64,000 bases of DNA, taken from contig NZ_FORH01000004.1 in assembly GCF_900113955.1 (NCBI RefSeq), positions 330,198 to 394,197 of the forward strand, read 5' to 3'. Below the pieces are notes generated by a model that saw only the letters and a program-made list of their open reading frames with translations, searched no databases and had not been told where the DNA came from. This document shows positions 25,510 to 34,160 of this stretch, piece after piece; position 1 is the first letter of the stretch, and each line of letters begins with the position of its first letter. The translations under genes and the position numbers were made by a program. Source of the stretch: Celeribacter neptunius (GTDB taxonomy: Bacteria; Pseudomonadota; Alphaproteobacteria; Rhodobacterales; Rhodobacteraceae).

Positions 25510-26244
25510 TCAGAATGGCAGAACGATATCGGCGATCTGCTGACCGTAGCGGGGCTGTTGCACCTGGGTGATCTGCCCGCGCCCGCCGTAGGAAATCCGC
25601 GCCGAGGCGATCTTGTCATAAGTGATTTCATTCTGGCGCGAGATGTCTTCGGGGCGGACATAGCCCTCGACCAGAAGCTCGCGAATCTCGTAATTCACGC
25701 GGACCTCCTGCGAGCCCTGAATATGCAGCACCCCGTTGGGCAGCACGTCAACGATGGTCGCGGCGACCATGAGTTGCAGCTTCTCATTGCGCTTCACGCT
25801 GCCATTGCCGGACGAGGAGGACGAGGAATTCGTCGACACCGCCGAGTCCATCGTCGCCCCGTCCGGCAGGGCCTTGTTGAGCTGCTGCGGGATGCCGAGC
25901 AGGGACGGGATGCCCATGCTCTCGGAGCCGGAGCGGCCGCGGGCCGAGGTGTTCGACATTTCCGCGCTGTCATCGATCTCGATCACCACGGTCAGGATGT
26001 CGCCCCGCTCAACCGCGCGGCGGTCGCCCAGAAGCGATTGCCGTGACGAGGTCCAGAGCGAAGCCCCGTCCGCCGGGCTGCGGACATCCGATTGCACCGG
26101 CAATGACGGATTCTCCATCGCGGTGGTTTCCGACGAGCTGGTGATCGGCGTGAACTCCGGCAGGCGTCCGACCTCTTTGAGATCGGTGCAGGCCGACATG
26201 GCGGTCAGGGCGATGAGGCCGGGGAAAAGGAGATGAATACGCAT
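25510..26244 (-). CDS. flgH: Flagellar L-ring lipoprotein FlgH
   Basis: Outer-membrane L-ring subunit. The 244-residue protein starts with a lipoprotein signal whose lipobox is LTAMSAC (Cys near residue 19), then has the family pieces LWTSSRQSLLGDRRAVERGD, ILTVVIEIDDSAEMSNTS, VLPNGVLHIQGSQEVRVNYE and IREVL-like EIRELLVEGYVRPEDISRQN. I prefer the ATG at 26244, 6 bases after an AGGA; an in-frame TTG lies two codons earlier. It follows flgA by 12 bases. Confidence 0.95.
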   Translation of the reverse strand: MRIHLLFPGLIALTAMSACTDLKEVGRLPEFTPITSSSETTAMENPSLPVQSDVRSPADGASLWTSSRQSLLGDRRAVERGDILTVVIEIDDSAEMSNTSARGRSGSESMGIPSLLGIPQQLNKALPDGATMDSAVSTNSSSSSSGNGSVKRNEKLQLMVAATIVDVLPNGVLHIQGSQEVRVNYEIRELLVEGYVRPEDISRQNEITYDKIASARISYGGRGQITQVQQPRYGQQIADIVLPF

Positions 26245-26256
26245 GGTCAATCCTGA

Positions 26257-26694
26257 TTAATGAGTGGCGAGACCGCCGACATGAATGGTTCCGTCCGCGG
26301 CGACGACGCCGGACACCGTTGTTTTGGAAGAGAGGTTCATGACCCGAACGACATCGCCGACGCTGGCGCGGTCGAGCGCACGGCCATCGGCCGCAATCCT
26401 CAGCCCGCCGTGGCTGTAGATCAGCGGTACGATCTGATTGCGTTCGATGATGGCGGCAGGACCGATATCGTTGATCGAAACCGGGCGACCGGAATAGAGC
26501 ATGACGCGCGCTTCCTGGCCGATTGCCTCCTCGATCGATGACAGCGTACCGGGGAGGTCCTCCTCGATGGTGCTGAGATCGCCGGCTGTGAGCACGGTCT
26601 GGGCGCGAATCGTCCGGGCGGCCACCACGGTCTCCGCCAGGGCCGGTTGCGCCATGAGCACGATGGCACAGCTTATGAGAAGGTGCTTGATCAT
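26257..26694 (-). CDS. flgA: P-ring assembly chaperone FlgA
   Basis: Periplasmic chaperone for FlgI polymerisation. The 145-residue product has a signal peptide (about 1-20, ending ALA) and a SAF/FlgA-type domain with VVAARTIRAQTVLTAGDLST, then IYS-type VMLYSGRPVSINDIGPAAII and the end motif VVRVMNLSSKTTVSGVVAAD. It is at the short end of the family, essentially a single core domain. It overlaps flgG by 4 bases and precedes flgH, the standard order. Confidence 0.9.
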   Translation of the reverse strand: MIKHLLISCAIVLMAQPALAETVVAARTIRAQTVLTAGDLSTIEEDLPGTLSSIEEAIGQEARVMLYSGRPVSINDIGPAAIIERNQIVPLIYSHGGLRIAADGRALDRASVGDVVRVMNLSSKTTVSGVVAADGTIHVGGLATH

Positions 26695-27476
26695 CTGATT
26701 TGTGTCGTGGCCGAGAGCATCTGGTCCGCCGCCGTGATGACTTTGGCGTTCATTTCATAGCCGCGCTGGGCCTGGATCAGCTCCGTGATCTCGCGGACCG
26801 CATCGACGGAGCTTTCCTCGAGATAGCCCTGACGCACCGTGCCGAGACCATCGACGCCGGGGGTGGAGACGGTCGAGGGACCGGAGGCTTCGGTCTCGAG
26901 GAACAGGTTGGAACCAATCGCCTCGAGCCCTTTCGGGTTGGTGAAATTGGCCAGGGTGAACTGGCCCAGGAGCTGCGGTTCGACCTGATCGTTGAAATAG
27001 GCATAGACCTCGCCATCGCCGCTGATCGAGACCGAACGGGCATCGTCGGGAATGGTGATGTCCGGGGCGACGGGATAGCCGTCGGAAGTGACGATCTGGC
27101 CATCGGCGCTGCGTTTCAGGCCGCCGTCACGGGTATAGGCCGACTGGCCGGAGGGCAGGGTCACTTCGAGAAATCCGAGCCCTTCGATTGCAAGATCGAG
27201 ATCGCCGCCGGTTTGCGACAAGGTACCTTGCGCCATTTCCATGGTCACCGAAGAGGGCCGCACGCCGAGGCCAAGCTGTACGCCGGTGGGCAGGACGGTG
27301 CCATCGGCAGAGTTGATCGTGCCGGGGCGCGAGGCCTGTTGATAATGCAGGTCGGCAAATTCGGCGCGGCGGGCGTTGTAGCCGGTGGTGCTCATGTTCG
27401 CGAGGTTTTGCGAGATGGTTTCCACCCGCATCTGCTGAGCACTCATGCCCGTGGCTGCAATCTTGAGAGCGCGCAT
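26691..27476 (-). CDS. flgG: Distal rod protein FlgG
   Basis: Forms the distal rod. The 261-residue length is the usual FlgG size. The N-terminus MRALKIAATGMSAQQMRVET followed by ISQNLANMSTTGYNARRAEF, the central DGFL-type LDLAIEGLGFLEVTLPSGQS, and the end YLEESSVDAVREITELIQAQ then RGYEMNAKVITAADQMLSAT are characteristic. It lies 14 bases after flgF and overlaps flgA. Confidence 0.96.
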   Translation of the reverse strand: MRALKIAATGMSAQQMRVETISQNLANMSTTGYNARRAEFADLHYQQASRPGTINSADGTVLPTGVQLGLGVRPSSVTMEMAQGTLSQTGGDLDLAIEGLGFLEVTLPSGQSAYTRDGGLKRSADGQIVTSDGYPVAPDITIPDDARSVSISGDGEVYAYFNDQVEPQLLGQFTLANFTNPKGLEAIGSNLFLETEASGPSTVSTPGVDGLGTVRQGYLEESSVDAVREITELIQAQRGYEMNAKVITAADQMLSATTQIR

Positions 27477-27490
27477 ATCAGGCTCCTTCC

Positions 27491-28207
27491 TTAGCGTCCG
27501 AGGGTTGAGATGACGGATTTGATCCGCTCATCTTCTTGTTCAACGAATTTCACGCCCATCGTGTAGGCATGTTGCACCTCGATCATCCGGGAGACTTCGG
27601 TGATCGGGTTGACGTTCGAGTTTTCGACATAGCCCTGCAGGATGACGGCATCTTCCTGCGGCACGACACCGCCTTCGGTGAAGAAGCGCACGCCATCGCT
27701 GCGGCTCATGCTGTTGGGATCATCCGGCAGGTACAGGCCGATCTGGGTCAGCGGCTGACCGTCCGCGGAAATCGTGCCATCGGCCGCGACCGAGACATTC
27801 TGTGCATCGGAGGGCACAAAGATCGGTGCGCCGCCATTGTCGAGCAGCCGGTAACCGTCATGCGTGGTCAATTCGCCCTGCTCGTTGGGGGTAAAGGCAC
27901 CGGCGCGGGTCAGGGCCTGGCCATTCGGCGTGTCGATCAGAAAGAACCCATCGCCTTCGATGGCGAAATCGAACGTGCCGCCCGTGGGGGTCAGCGGGCC
28001 CTGCGCGTCATTGGTCACGCGGACATTGCCATCGGCCATCGACAGGCTGTCCTCGCCCTTGCCGAGCGCGGTGATATATTCGGAGAACAACATGCCTTCC
28101 TTGCGGAACCCGGTGGTCGAGGCGTTGGCGATATTGTTCGCAATGGTCTGCATCTCGCGATTGAGACCGACCGAGCGGGTCAGGGCGGTATAGCCGGCAT
28201 TGTCCAT
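27491..28207 (-). CDS. flgF: Proximal rod protein FlgF
   Basis: Rod protein between FlgB/FlgC and FlgG. The 238-residue protein begins MDNAGYTALTRSVGLNREMQ, then TIANNIANASTTGFRKEG, and has the domain piece TFDFAIEGDGFFLIDTPNGQ and the end VNPITEVSRMIEVQHAYTMG. The ATG at 28207 overlaps the fliQ stop and has a GGAGG 7 bases upstream, which favours it over a GTG one codon earlier. Confidence 0.94.
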   Translation of the reverse strand: MDNAGYTALTRSVGLNREMQTIANNIANASTTGFRKEGMLFSEYITALGKGEDSLSMADGNVRVTNDAQGPLTPTGGTFDFAIEGDGFFLIDTPNGQALTRAGAFTPNEQGELTTHDGYRLLDNGGAPIFVPSDAQNVSVAADGTISADGQPLTQIGLYLPDDPNSMSRSDGVRFFTEGGVVPQEDAVILQGYVENSNVNPITEVSRMIEVQHAYTMGVKFVEQEDERIKSVISTLGR

Positions 28208-28473
28208 CACAAACCTCCGATCAAGGGAATGATGCGGTCACGGAAAAAGCTGGTCAGGGTTTCGGTCATGAACCCCATCGACATCCAGAACACGATCAGG
28301 ATCGCGACCAGTTTCGGCACGAAGGTCAGGGTCATTTCCTGAATGCTCGTGAGCGCCTGAAACAGGCCGACGGTGACACCGGCGACAAGCGCGACCAGCA
28401 GGATCGGCGTCGAAATCATCGTCGCGATCCAGAGCGCCTGTCTCAGAGTGTCGTAAAAAACCAGCTCATCCAT
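28207..28473 (-). CDS. fliQ: Flagellar export gate protein FliQ
   Basis: Small gate subunit forming the helical FliPQR channel. The 88-residue protein has two membrane helices (about 15-38 and 52-75) with the family pattern LVALVAGVTVGLFQALTSIQ and EMTLTFVPKLVAILIVFW. Length is as expected. It lies 3 bases after fliE and is coupled to flgF by overlap. Confidence 0.94.
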   Translation of the reverse strand: MDELVFYDTLRQALWIATMISTPILLVALVAGVTVGLFQALTSIQEMTLTFVPKLVAILIVFWMSMGFMTETLTSFFRDRIIPLIGGL

Positions 28474-28476
28474 GGC

Positions 28477-28773
28477 TTACACCGGCATCCTGAGGATTTC
28501 CTGATAGGCCTCGACAACCTTGTCACGCACGGTGACGGCGGTCTCGACCGCCAGCTCGGTTTGCGCCAGCGCCTGCACCAGCGATTGGCTGTCGGCCTTG
28601 CCGGACATGGCGGCCTGCGCCACCTCTTCGCCCTGCTGCAGCGTTTCGGCAAAGCTCGCGGCGGCCTTGCCAAAGGCGCTCTGGCCGGCCTGTTCGGAAT
28701 TTTCCGGCTTCGGGGCCGTGGCCGGGCGGGTGGCGGCATAGCCCTGAGCGGCGAATGTTGATCGGATATCCAT
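28477..28773 (-). CDS. fliE: MS-ring/rod adaptor FliE
   Basis: Joins the MS ring and export gate to the rod. The 98-residue product shows the FliE pattern: a helical centre (FGKAAASFAETLQQGEEVAQ) and a C-terminal half LVQALAQTELAVETAVTVRD followed by KVVEAYQEILRMPV, the classic end motif. It lies between flgC and fliQ, the usual location. Confidence 0.93.
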   Translation of the reverse strand: MDIRSTFAAQGYAATRPATAPKPENSEQAGQSAFGKAAASFAETLQQGEEVAQAAMSGKADSQSLVQALAQTELAVETAVTVRDKVVEAYQEILRMPV

Positions 28774-28802
28774 TCTGGTCTCCTAGTGAAATGCGCGGCG
28801 TT

Positions 28803-29195
28803 CTACCGGCGCAGAAGGTCAAGTACTGACGAGGACATTTGACGGGCCTGGTCGAACATTTTGAGGTTGGCTTCGTAGCTGCGCTGCGCCTCGCGCGCGT
28901 CGGCGATCTCGATCATCAGCTCGACATTCGAGCCGTCGTAAAACCCGTTCTCGCCGGCCAGCGGATGGCCCGGGTCATAGATTTCGGTGAGCGGGGATTG
29001 ATCCAGCTCCACCTTGCCGGTGGTCACGGCACCGGTTTTGACGCCCTGATCCATGACGGCTTCGAATGAAACGGTCTTGCGGTGGTAGCCGGGCGTATCG
29101 GCATTGGCGATGTTCTCGGAGACATGGCGCAGGCGCGTGGCTTGCGCATTCATGCCCGAGGCCGAGAGATTGAGGATGTTTTGCAGATCAGCCAT
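28803..29195 (-). CDS. flgC: Proximal rod protein FlgC
   Basis: Rod subunit. The 130-residue length is canonical; the start NILNLSASGMNAQATRLRHV and SENIANADTPGYHRKTVSFE, and the C-terminal SNVELMIEIADAREAQRSYE with ANLKMFDQARQMSSSVLDLL are typical. It lies 11 bases after flgB and 29 before fliE. Confidence 0.95.
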   Translation of the reverse strand: MADLQNILNLSASGMNAQATRLRHVSENIANADTPGYHRKTVSFEAVMDQGVKTGAVTTGKVELDQSPLTEIYDPGHPLAGENGFYDGSNVELMIEIADAREAQRSYEANLKMFDQARQMSSSVLDLLRR

Positions 29196-29206
29196 TCAGT
29201 TCTCCC

Positions 29207-29596
29207 TTATTTCCGACCGAGCGAGGTGCGCAGGATGTTCATGGAGCTCTTGTAGACGGCCAGCGCCATATCGTGCTCATGACGCACCTGCGCCGATTTC
29301 ATCATCTCGCCCTCGAGCGAAACCGTGTTGCCATTGGGCGAGCTGGCGCCTGGCGTGTCGATCAATCTGTAGTCAGAGGTGTTTTGCTGAGACTCGAGAA
29401 CATGGCCCGCACGCGTCGCGCGCAGGGAGGTGTTGGAAGTGTCGGCGCGATATGTGTCTTCGAAAGACGCAATATCCTTGGCCCGATACTCGGGGGTATC
29501 GGCATTCGCGATATTCTTCGCGACCACTTCCTGGCGTGAGATGGCATGACGTGCCATGCCACTGGCCATTTTGAAAATATCCAAGTTCTGGAACAT
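29207..29596 (-). CDS. flgB: Proximal rod protein FlgB
   Basis: Rod subunit nearest the membrane and first gene of the large rod/ring operon flgB-flgC-fliE-fliQ-flgF-flgG-flgA-flgH-fliL2. The 129-residue protein has AKNIANADTPEYRAKDIASF (about 27-46), NTVSLEGEMMKSAQVRHEHD and the final YKSSMNILRTSLGRK, all typical. A CtrA-like box lies 24 bases before its start and serves either this gene or the divergent fliI. Confidence 0.95.
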   Translation of the reverse strand: MFQNLDIFKMASGMARHAISRQEVVAKNIANADTPEYRAKDIASFEDTYRADTSNTSLRATRAGHVLESQQNTSDYRLIDTPGASSPNGNTVSLEGEMMKSAQVRHEHDMALAVYKSSMNILRTSLGRK

Positions 29597-29619
29597 CGGG
29601 GTTTCTCCTCCGAGTTATC

Positions 29620-29634
29620 TCAACCAAGACTTAA
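29620..29634. promoter_or_regulatory. CtrA-like box between flgB and fliI
   Basis: On the minus strand TTAA-GTCTTGG-TTGA; on the plus strand TCAA-CCAAGAC-TTAA. Seven of eight half-site bases match. It lies in the 80-base divergent gap, 24 bases from flgB and 42 from fliI. Confidence 0.5.
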
Positions 29635-29676
29635 CCCTGATTCCTTACGAAAGAGTTGAACGACACGGAGGACCCG

Positions 29677-31002
29677 ATGAGCGGCGTAGGATTCGAATTG
29701 CTTTTGGCTGAGGTTGCAGCGGTGAAACCGGTGCAATCTGTCGGACGCGTGATCGAAGTTTCCCGCGGGGTCCTGACCGTGTCGGGGCTGAGCGGCATCG
29801 CGGCGCTGGGCGATCTCGTCGAGATCGGCCATGGCGATCAGATCCGTCGCGGCGAGGTGCTTCAGCTCGACAAGAAAACGGTGACGGTTCTGCCGGATGG
29901 CGGTCCGGACGGGCTATCGATTGGTGATGCCGTCGCGCATGTTGGCAAAAACCATATTGCGCCGGACGACAGCTGGATCGGACGGGTCATCGATCCGTTT
30001 GGGAAATCCCTGGACGGAAAGCCTATTCTTCAAGGAAATCAATCACGTGCCCTTCGAGGTGAGCCGCTGAACCCGACCGAGCGCCGGGCTCTGGGCGGGC
30101 GTTTGGAAAGCGGTCTGGCGGTGTTCAACACGCTTCTGCCGATCGTGCGCGGTCAGCGGGTCGGCCTGTTCGCGGGCTCCGGCGTCGGCAAGTCCACGCT
30201 TCTGGCCAAGCTCGCCACCGGGTTGCAGGCCGATGTCGTGGTCATTGCCATGGTCGGGGAGCGTGGCCGCGAGGTGCGCGAATTCATCGATCGCGTGCTC
30301 GGTCCGGCGGGGATGAAACGCTCCGTCATCGTCGCGGCCACTTCGGATCAGTCGCCGATGGTGCGCCGCCGCTGTGCCTGGACGGCAATGTCCGTGGCCG
30401 AACATTTCCGCGACAAAGGCAAGCAAGTGTTGTTCCTCGCCGATTCGGTGACGCGTTTTGCCGAGGCGCATCGCGAGGTGGCGCTGGCGACGGGGGAGTC
30501 GAGTTCGCTGCGCGGCTTTCCGCCCTCGACTTCGCATCTGATCACCACGCTCTGCGAACGTGCGGGGCCGGGCATCGGCGATATGGGCGATATCACCGCG
30601 GTCTTCTCGGTGCTCGTCGCCGGCTCCGACATGGAAGAACCGATCGCGGATATTCTGCGCGGGGTGCTCGATGGCCATATCGTGCTGGATCGTCAGATTG
30701 CCGAACGCGGGCGTTTCCCGGCCATCGATCTGTTGCGATCCGTGTCGCGCGCTTTGCCCTTTGCGGCGACGGATGAAGAGAATGCGCTGATTTCCAGGGC
30801 GCGGCGGCTCTTGGGGATTTTCGATCGCTCGGAAATGATGATTCAGGCCGGGCTCTATTCGAGAGGAACGGACCCTTCGATTGATGAGGCGATCGAGACC
30901 TGGCCGAGACTGGACCAATTCCTGGCGCAATCCGAGCCGGATGGCACACAAGAAAGTTTCAACCGCCTCGCAGCCTGTTTCGTGCCGGACAAACCGTCGT
31001 AA
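29677..31002 (+). CDS. fliI: Flagellar export ATPase FliI
   Basis: Soluble ATPase of the flagellar type III export apparatus, related to the F1 beta subunit. The 441-residue protein has an N-terminal beta-barrel (about 15-90), Walker A (GLFAGSGVGKSTLLAKLA, about 160-177), Walker B (VLFLADSVTRFAEAHREVAL) and the catalytic-loop piece GFPPSTSHLITTLCERAGPG. The ATG at 29677 has a GGAGG 5 bases upstream; an in-frame TTG at 29656 is less likely. Alone on the plus strand, convergent with the DUF1217 gene. Confidence 0.96.
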   Translation: MSGVGFELLLAEVAAVKPVQSVGRVIEVSRGVLTVSGLSGIAALGDLVEIGHGDQIRRGEVLQLDKKTVTVLPDGGPDGLSIGDAVAHVGKNHIAPDDSWIGRVIDPFGKSLDGKPILQGNQSRALRGEPLNPTERRALGGRLESGLAVFNTLLPIVRGQRVGLFAGSGVGKSTLLAKLATGLQADVVVIAMVGERGREVREFIDRVLGPAGMKRSVIVAATSDQSPMVRRRCAWTAMSVAEHFRDKGKQVLFLADSVTRFAEAHREVALATGESSSLRGFPPSTSHLITTLCERAGPGIGDMGDITAVFSVLVAGSDMEEPIADILRGVLDGHIVLDRQIAERGRFPAIDLLRSVSRALPFAATDEENALISRARRLLGIFDRSEMMIQAGLYSRGTDPSIDEAIETWPRLDQFLAQSEPDGTQESFNRLAACFVPDKPS

Positions 31003-31057
31003 GACGGGGCCTCAGGGTAATGATCCGACCACAGTTTGTATCGGGCAGCGCCTTGTA

Positions 31058-31858
31058 TCAGCCAGCGCCACTGAGCAGGGTCAGTGCGTTGGAGGCGGCG
31101 GAATAGCTGTTCGTGGTGCCATTCGCCAATTCCGACCGGATCAGAAAGAGTTTTACCAACTTGTCCTGTTTTTCCGGATCAGAGAATTGCGAGATTTCGG
31201 AATCGCCAAGATATTGATCTGCCTTGTCCCGGAACATCGACAGCTGTTGATCGAGATCGAGGGTGCCGAAAGAACTGGGCAGGCCCAGAGCGGTTTCGAA
31301 CACGGTGCGGAGCGCCGGGTTGCCCATGACAGAGTACCAACGTCCATTGTCGGACGTGTCCTTGTTCACGAGGCTGGTCAGCTCTTCGTCGAGGTTGAGG
31401 GCGAGGCGCATGTCCTCATTCTGTTCACCGACAGCCACCTGGAACTGCTTTTCCTGATAGGCGGAAATGATCTTGTCGGGAAAATCGCTGATTACGGTGC
31501 TCGGGACACTGAAATTGCCGAATCCGAATGCCTCGGCCAGTTTGAAATACCGTTTGTCGGACAGTTTGTTGGCCAGAGCATCGCTATTCAACGTCCCCTC
31601 ATCGAGCACTTTTTCGATGAAGAACTTGTTGTTGATGTCGTCGTCCAGACCAAAAGCCCCCAAGGCGACCTTGAGCATGCGGTAATCAGACACAAGATCC
31701 TCTGCCGTGGTGATCTTGCTGATGTTCTCACGGAAATAATCCGTTTCACGCTGCATCTCGGCCGACTGGTTGAAGGCCTCTTGCTGATTGTCTTTGGTTC
31801 TTTGCAGGACGACCCATCCGGCGTAACCGCCGAATGGGACAACAGGTTGATAGCTCAT
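31058..31858 (-). CDS. DUF1217 family flagellar-cluster protein
   Basis: A 266-residue soluble-looking protein, with no signal peptide. Recognisable DUF1217-type features are the N-terminal helical region (QRETDYFRENISKITTAEDL, then VSDYRMLKVALGAFGLDDDI) and the repeated theme KDTSDNGRWYSVMGNPALRT. It is made of several similar helical units of about 60-70 residues. It overlaps flbT by 4 bases, so it is the last gene of fliC-flaF-flbT-DUF1217. Function is unknown; in rhizobia and Rhodobacterales the family occurs almost only in flagellar clusters. Confidence 0.8.
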   Translation of the reverse strand: MSYQPVVPFGGYAGWVVLQRTKDNQQEAFNQSAEMQRETDYFRENISKITTAEDLVSDYRMLKVALGAFGLDDDINNKFFIEKVLDEGTLNSDALANKLSDKRYFKLAEAFGFGNFSVPSTVISDFPDKIISAYQEKQFQVAVGEQNEDMRLALNLDEELTSLVNKDTSDNGRWYSVMGNPALRTVFETALGLPSSFGTLDLDQQLSMFRDKADQYLGDSEISQFSDPEKQDKLVKLFLIRSELANGTTNSYSAASNALTLLSGAG

Positions 31859-32262
31859 TGGACCTGTGCGGCCGACAGCAGCCGCTCTTCTCTTGGCAGC
31901 AGCGCTCTCAGGGCCTTGAGGGCCTGATAGTACTGACCGTTTTGGATTTCGCTGGTGGCGTTGTTGAGAATCTTGCGGCTGTCGGAGTCGGTGAGGACCT
32001 GACTGAGCTGTTCGATGCCACGCATCAGCTGGAGTTTCGCCTCTGCCGGGTCGGCATCGCCGGACAGGACGAGCTGGGCGATGTAGCACACACGGCGAAC
32101 AGGGGTGTTGACCTCTTCCGGGTGAATGGCATCGCGCAGACGCAGGATATTGGCATTCGGTGTCACGATGGAGAGACGAGAACGACGATCTCCGTTTTCG
32201 ATGACGGCACCGTTGATGAGAACCCGTTCTTTCGGGCCGAGCTTGAGAACCAGACCGCTCAT
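31855..32262 (-). CDS. flbT: Flagellin mRNA regulator FlbT
   Basis: Post-transcriptional regulator that in Caulobacter binds the flagellin 5' leader and destabilises the message when the hook is incomplete. The 135-residue protein has the family opening LVLKLGPKERVLINGAVIEN and the helical later half (IAQLVLSGDADPAEAKLQLM ... ALKALRALLPREERLL). It directly follows flaF (no gap) downstream of the flagellin gene, the conserved alphaproteobacterial order. Confidence 0.93.
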   Translation of the reverse strand: MSGLVLKLGPKERVLINGAVIENGDRRSRLSIVTPNANILRLRDAIHPEEVNTPVRRVCYIAQLVLSGDADPAEAKLQLMRGIEQLSQVLTDSDSRKILNNATSEIQNGQYYQALKALRALLPREERLLSAAQVQ

Positions 32263-32634
32263 TTATTTGCCCTCCCGGTGGAGGCCACGCATGATGGCGG
32301 TGTTGATTTCGATCAGGGCCGTTTCGTCGGCTTTCTTGGCGAGAATATCGGCGGTGTGCTTTTCGGTGAACTCGGCCAGGTAAAAAATCTGGGCGCGTAG
32401 TTCTTTCGGGAGCTGGTTGTCTTTGTCGGCGACATTGGCCGCGAGCAAGGTCCAGAGGCGGCGGTTGTCGTAGAGCGCTTTGACATAAGCAGCGTAGCCA
32501 AGCTTTTTGTCTTGGGCTGCTTGACGAAGGCGATGCGTAATTCTTGCAAAAGCTTCGTACTCTGTGCCGCGTGGGGTCATGATCGGTGCGGCGGTATTGG
32601 AATAGGCCGTTCGGGCCATATGAAGAGCGTTCAC
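32263..32634 (-). CDS. flaF: Flagellin assembly regulator FlaF
   Basis: Acts as the opposing partner of FlbT, needed for flagellin synthesis or secretion. The 123-residue product has the family start MARTAYSNTAAPIMTPRGTE (from residue 6) and the conserved NRRLWTLLAANVADKDNQLP segment. I choose the GTG at 32634: a GGAAGG lies 7 bases upstream and the N-terminus then aligns with the family. A TTG seven codons earlier would sit before that ribosome site. The 89-base gap from the flagellin gene holds two strong hairpins. Confidence 0.9.
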   Translation of the reverse strand: MNALHMARTAYSNTAAPIMTPRGTEYEAFARITHRLRQAAQDKKLGYAAYVKALYDNRRLWTLLAANVADKDNQLPKELRAQIFYLAEFTEKHTADILAKKADETALIEINTAIMRGLHREGK

Positions 32635-32667
32635 GTCGTATCCTTCCGGTGACAATGAATTTCAACG

Positions 32668-32714
32668 CGCGGTTTTTTACCGCGGGGAAATCCGGGCGCC
32701 GAAAGGCGCCCGGA
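32668..32714 (-). terminator. Tandem hairpins between fliC and flaF
   Basis: First hairpin (fliC-proximal): perfect 10-base stem TCCGGGCGCC (32691-32700)/GGCGCCCGGA (32705-32714), four-base loop. Second: CGCGGT (32668-32673)/ACCGCG (32679-32684) with a 5-base loop. On the minus strand the first stem is followed only by a weak TTTCCCC, so it may be a partial terminator or a 3'-end stabiliser that lets some transcription reach flaF-flbT. Confidence 0.65.
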
Positions 32715-32723
32715 TCAAAGCTC

Positions 32724-33995
32724 TTAGCGGAAGAGCGACAGGACCGTTTGCGGCGCCTGGTTGGCAATCGAGAGCGACTGCACACCGAGCTGCTGCTGCA
32801 CCTGAAGGGCCTGAAGTTTGGCCGAGGTTTCTTCCATGTCGGCGTCGACCATCGAACCGATGCCGGATTTCAGCGAGTCGGTCAGGCTGGAGACGAAGTC
32901 GGCCTGCGATTCGAGACGACCAGCAGCGGAACCGAAGCTCGCAGCGGCGTTCACGGCGGTGTCGATGAGACCGCTCATTTTCGCCAGAGCGCCGGAAGCG
33001 TCCGAGGTCACGTCGATCGAGGACAGGGCACCAAGGCCACCGGAACCAACATTGGTGAAGGAGGCGGTGATGGCCGTATCCTTGCCAATGGAGCTAACGC
33101 TGTCACCGTCGGTATCCGCAACGCGGAAGTCGAGAGTCGAGGCGCTGGTGCCGGAGACGCCAGCGGTGAATTCGACTTCGAGATCGGTAATCCCGAGCGC
33201 ATCGATTGCGGATTTCAGGCCAGCTGCGATCTGGTCGGTCTGTTGCGTACCGGACAGAGCGGCAACATCTGCCGAGATCTGATACGAAACGGTTTGATCA
33301 CCGATCGAAACGCTGACTTTGTCGCCGGCCGCGAAACCAGCATCGATACCGTCGGCAGTCCCGGTCGCATCGTCGAATTCGAGCGTCACGCCGGTCGTGT
33401 CGCCAGCCGCGAGGCTGGTGGTGAAGACGTCACCGGCAGTGGATGCGCCGGAAGCGTTGCCGCCGAAGACGTCCTGAGCCGTGTAGCCACCGACGTTCAG
33501 GTCAGCACCCGAAACATTGATGGATTTCGCGGTCACGTTGCCGGAGGCATCGCGGTCCAGAGAGGACAGGATGGAAATGTCGCCCGAACCATCAACCAGG
33601 TTTTGACCGTTGAACTGAGCGGCGGAGACCACAGATTTGATCTGTTCGGTCAGACCGTCGATGTCAGCCTGGATTTTGGTCGTGTCGGCGCCCGGGACGT
33701 TCGCGTTGACCACTTTTTCCTGCACTTGCGTCAGAAGATCAGTGACGGTCTCAGCGGCGTTCGAGGCAACAGACAGGGTCGACTGACCGACGGCGATCGA
33801 GTCGGAGATTTGCTCAAACCCTTTCACGTCGGCTTCCATCACTTTCGAAATCGCCCACACGGAAGCGTTGTCCTTGGCGGACGCAACTTTCTTGCCGGTC
33901 GAGATCATCGACTGGGTATCGGCCAGGTCGGAGTTGATGGATTTCAGGGTTTGCAGCGCAACCATTGCGCCGTTGTTGGTCAGAATGCTGGACAT
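32724..33995 (-). CDS. fliC: Flagellin
   Basis: Filament subunit. The 423-residue protein has the conserved N-terminal D0/D1 region (SSILTNNGAMVALQTLKSIN, MISTGKKVASAKDNASVWAI, then SKVMEADVKGFEQISDSIAV) and C-terminal D1/D0 region (ESQADFVSSLTDSLKSGIGS, ADMEETSAKLQALQVQQQLG, ending SIANQAPQTVLSLFR). The centre (about 140-320) is a variable, Thr/Asp/Gly-rich domain exposed on the filament. The start at 33995 gives the canonical N-terminus; AAGGAAAC precedes it. A CtrA-like box lies 165 bases upstream, leaving a long 5' leader, which is consistent with FlbT control. Confidence 0.96.
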   Translation of the reverse strand: MSSILTNNGAMVALQTLKSINSDLADTQSMISTGKKVASAKDNASVWAISKVMEADVKGFEQISDSIAVGQSTLSVASNAAETVTDLLTQVQEKVVNANVPGADTTKIQADIDGLTEQIKSVVSAAQFNGQNLVDGSGDISILSSLDRDASGNVTAKSINVSGADLNVGGYTAQDVFGGNASGASTAGDVFTTSLAAGDTTGVTLEFDDATGTADGIDAGFAAGDKVSVSIGDQTVSYQISADVAALSGTQQTDQIAAGLKSAIDALGITDLEVEFTAGVSGTSASTLDFRVADTDGDSVSSIGKDTAITASFTNVGSGGLGALSSIDVTSDASGALAKMSGLIDTAVNAAASFGSAAGRLESQADFVSSLTDSLKSGIGSMVDADMEETSAKLQALQVQQQLGVQSLSIANQAPQTVLSLFR

Positions 33996-34160
33996 AGCAT
34001 TGTTTCCTTTGATCTTGGGACGCGTTTTGCGCCACATGAGTTTCGAGATCCGCCCCAAGGGGCGGTTTCAGGATCGTCATTCTGACTGATTACGGATGAC
34101 CGCTTCCCGGCCGACCGTGCCACCCTCTCGGGATGCACTCTGATCTTTGGAGCTTAAAGG

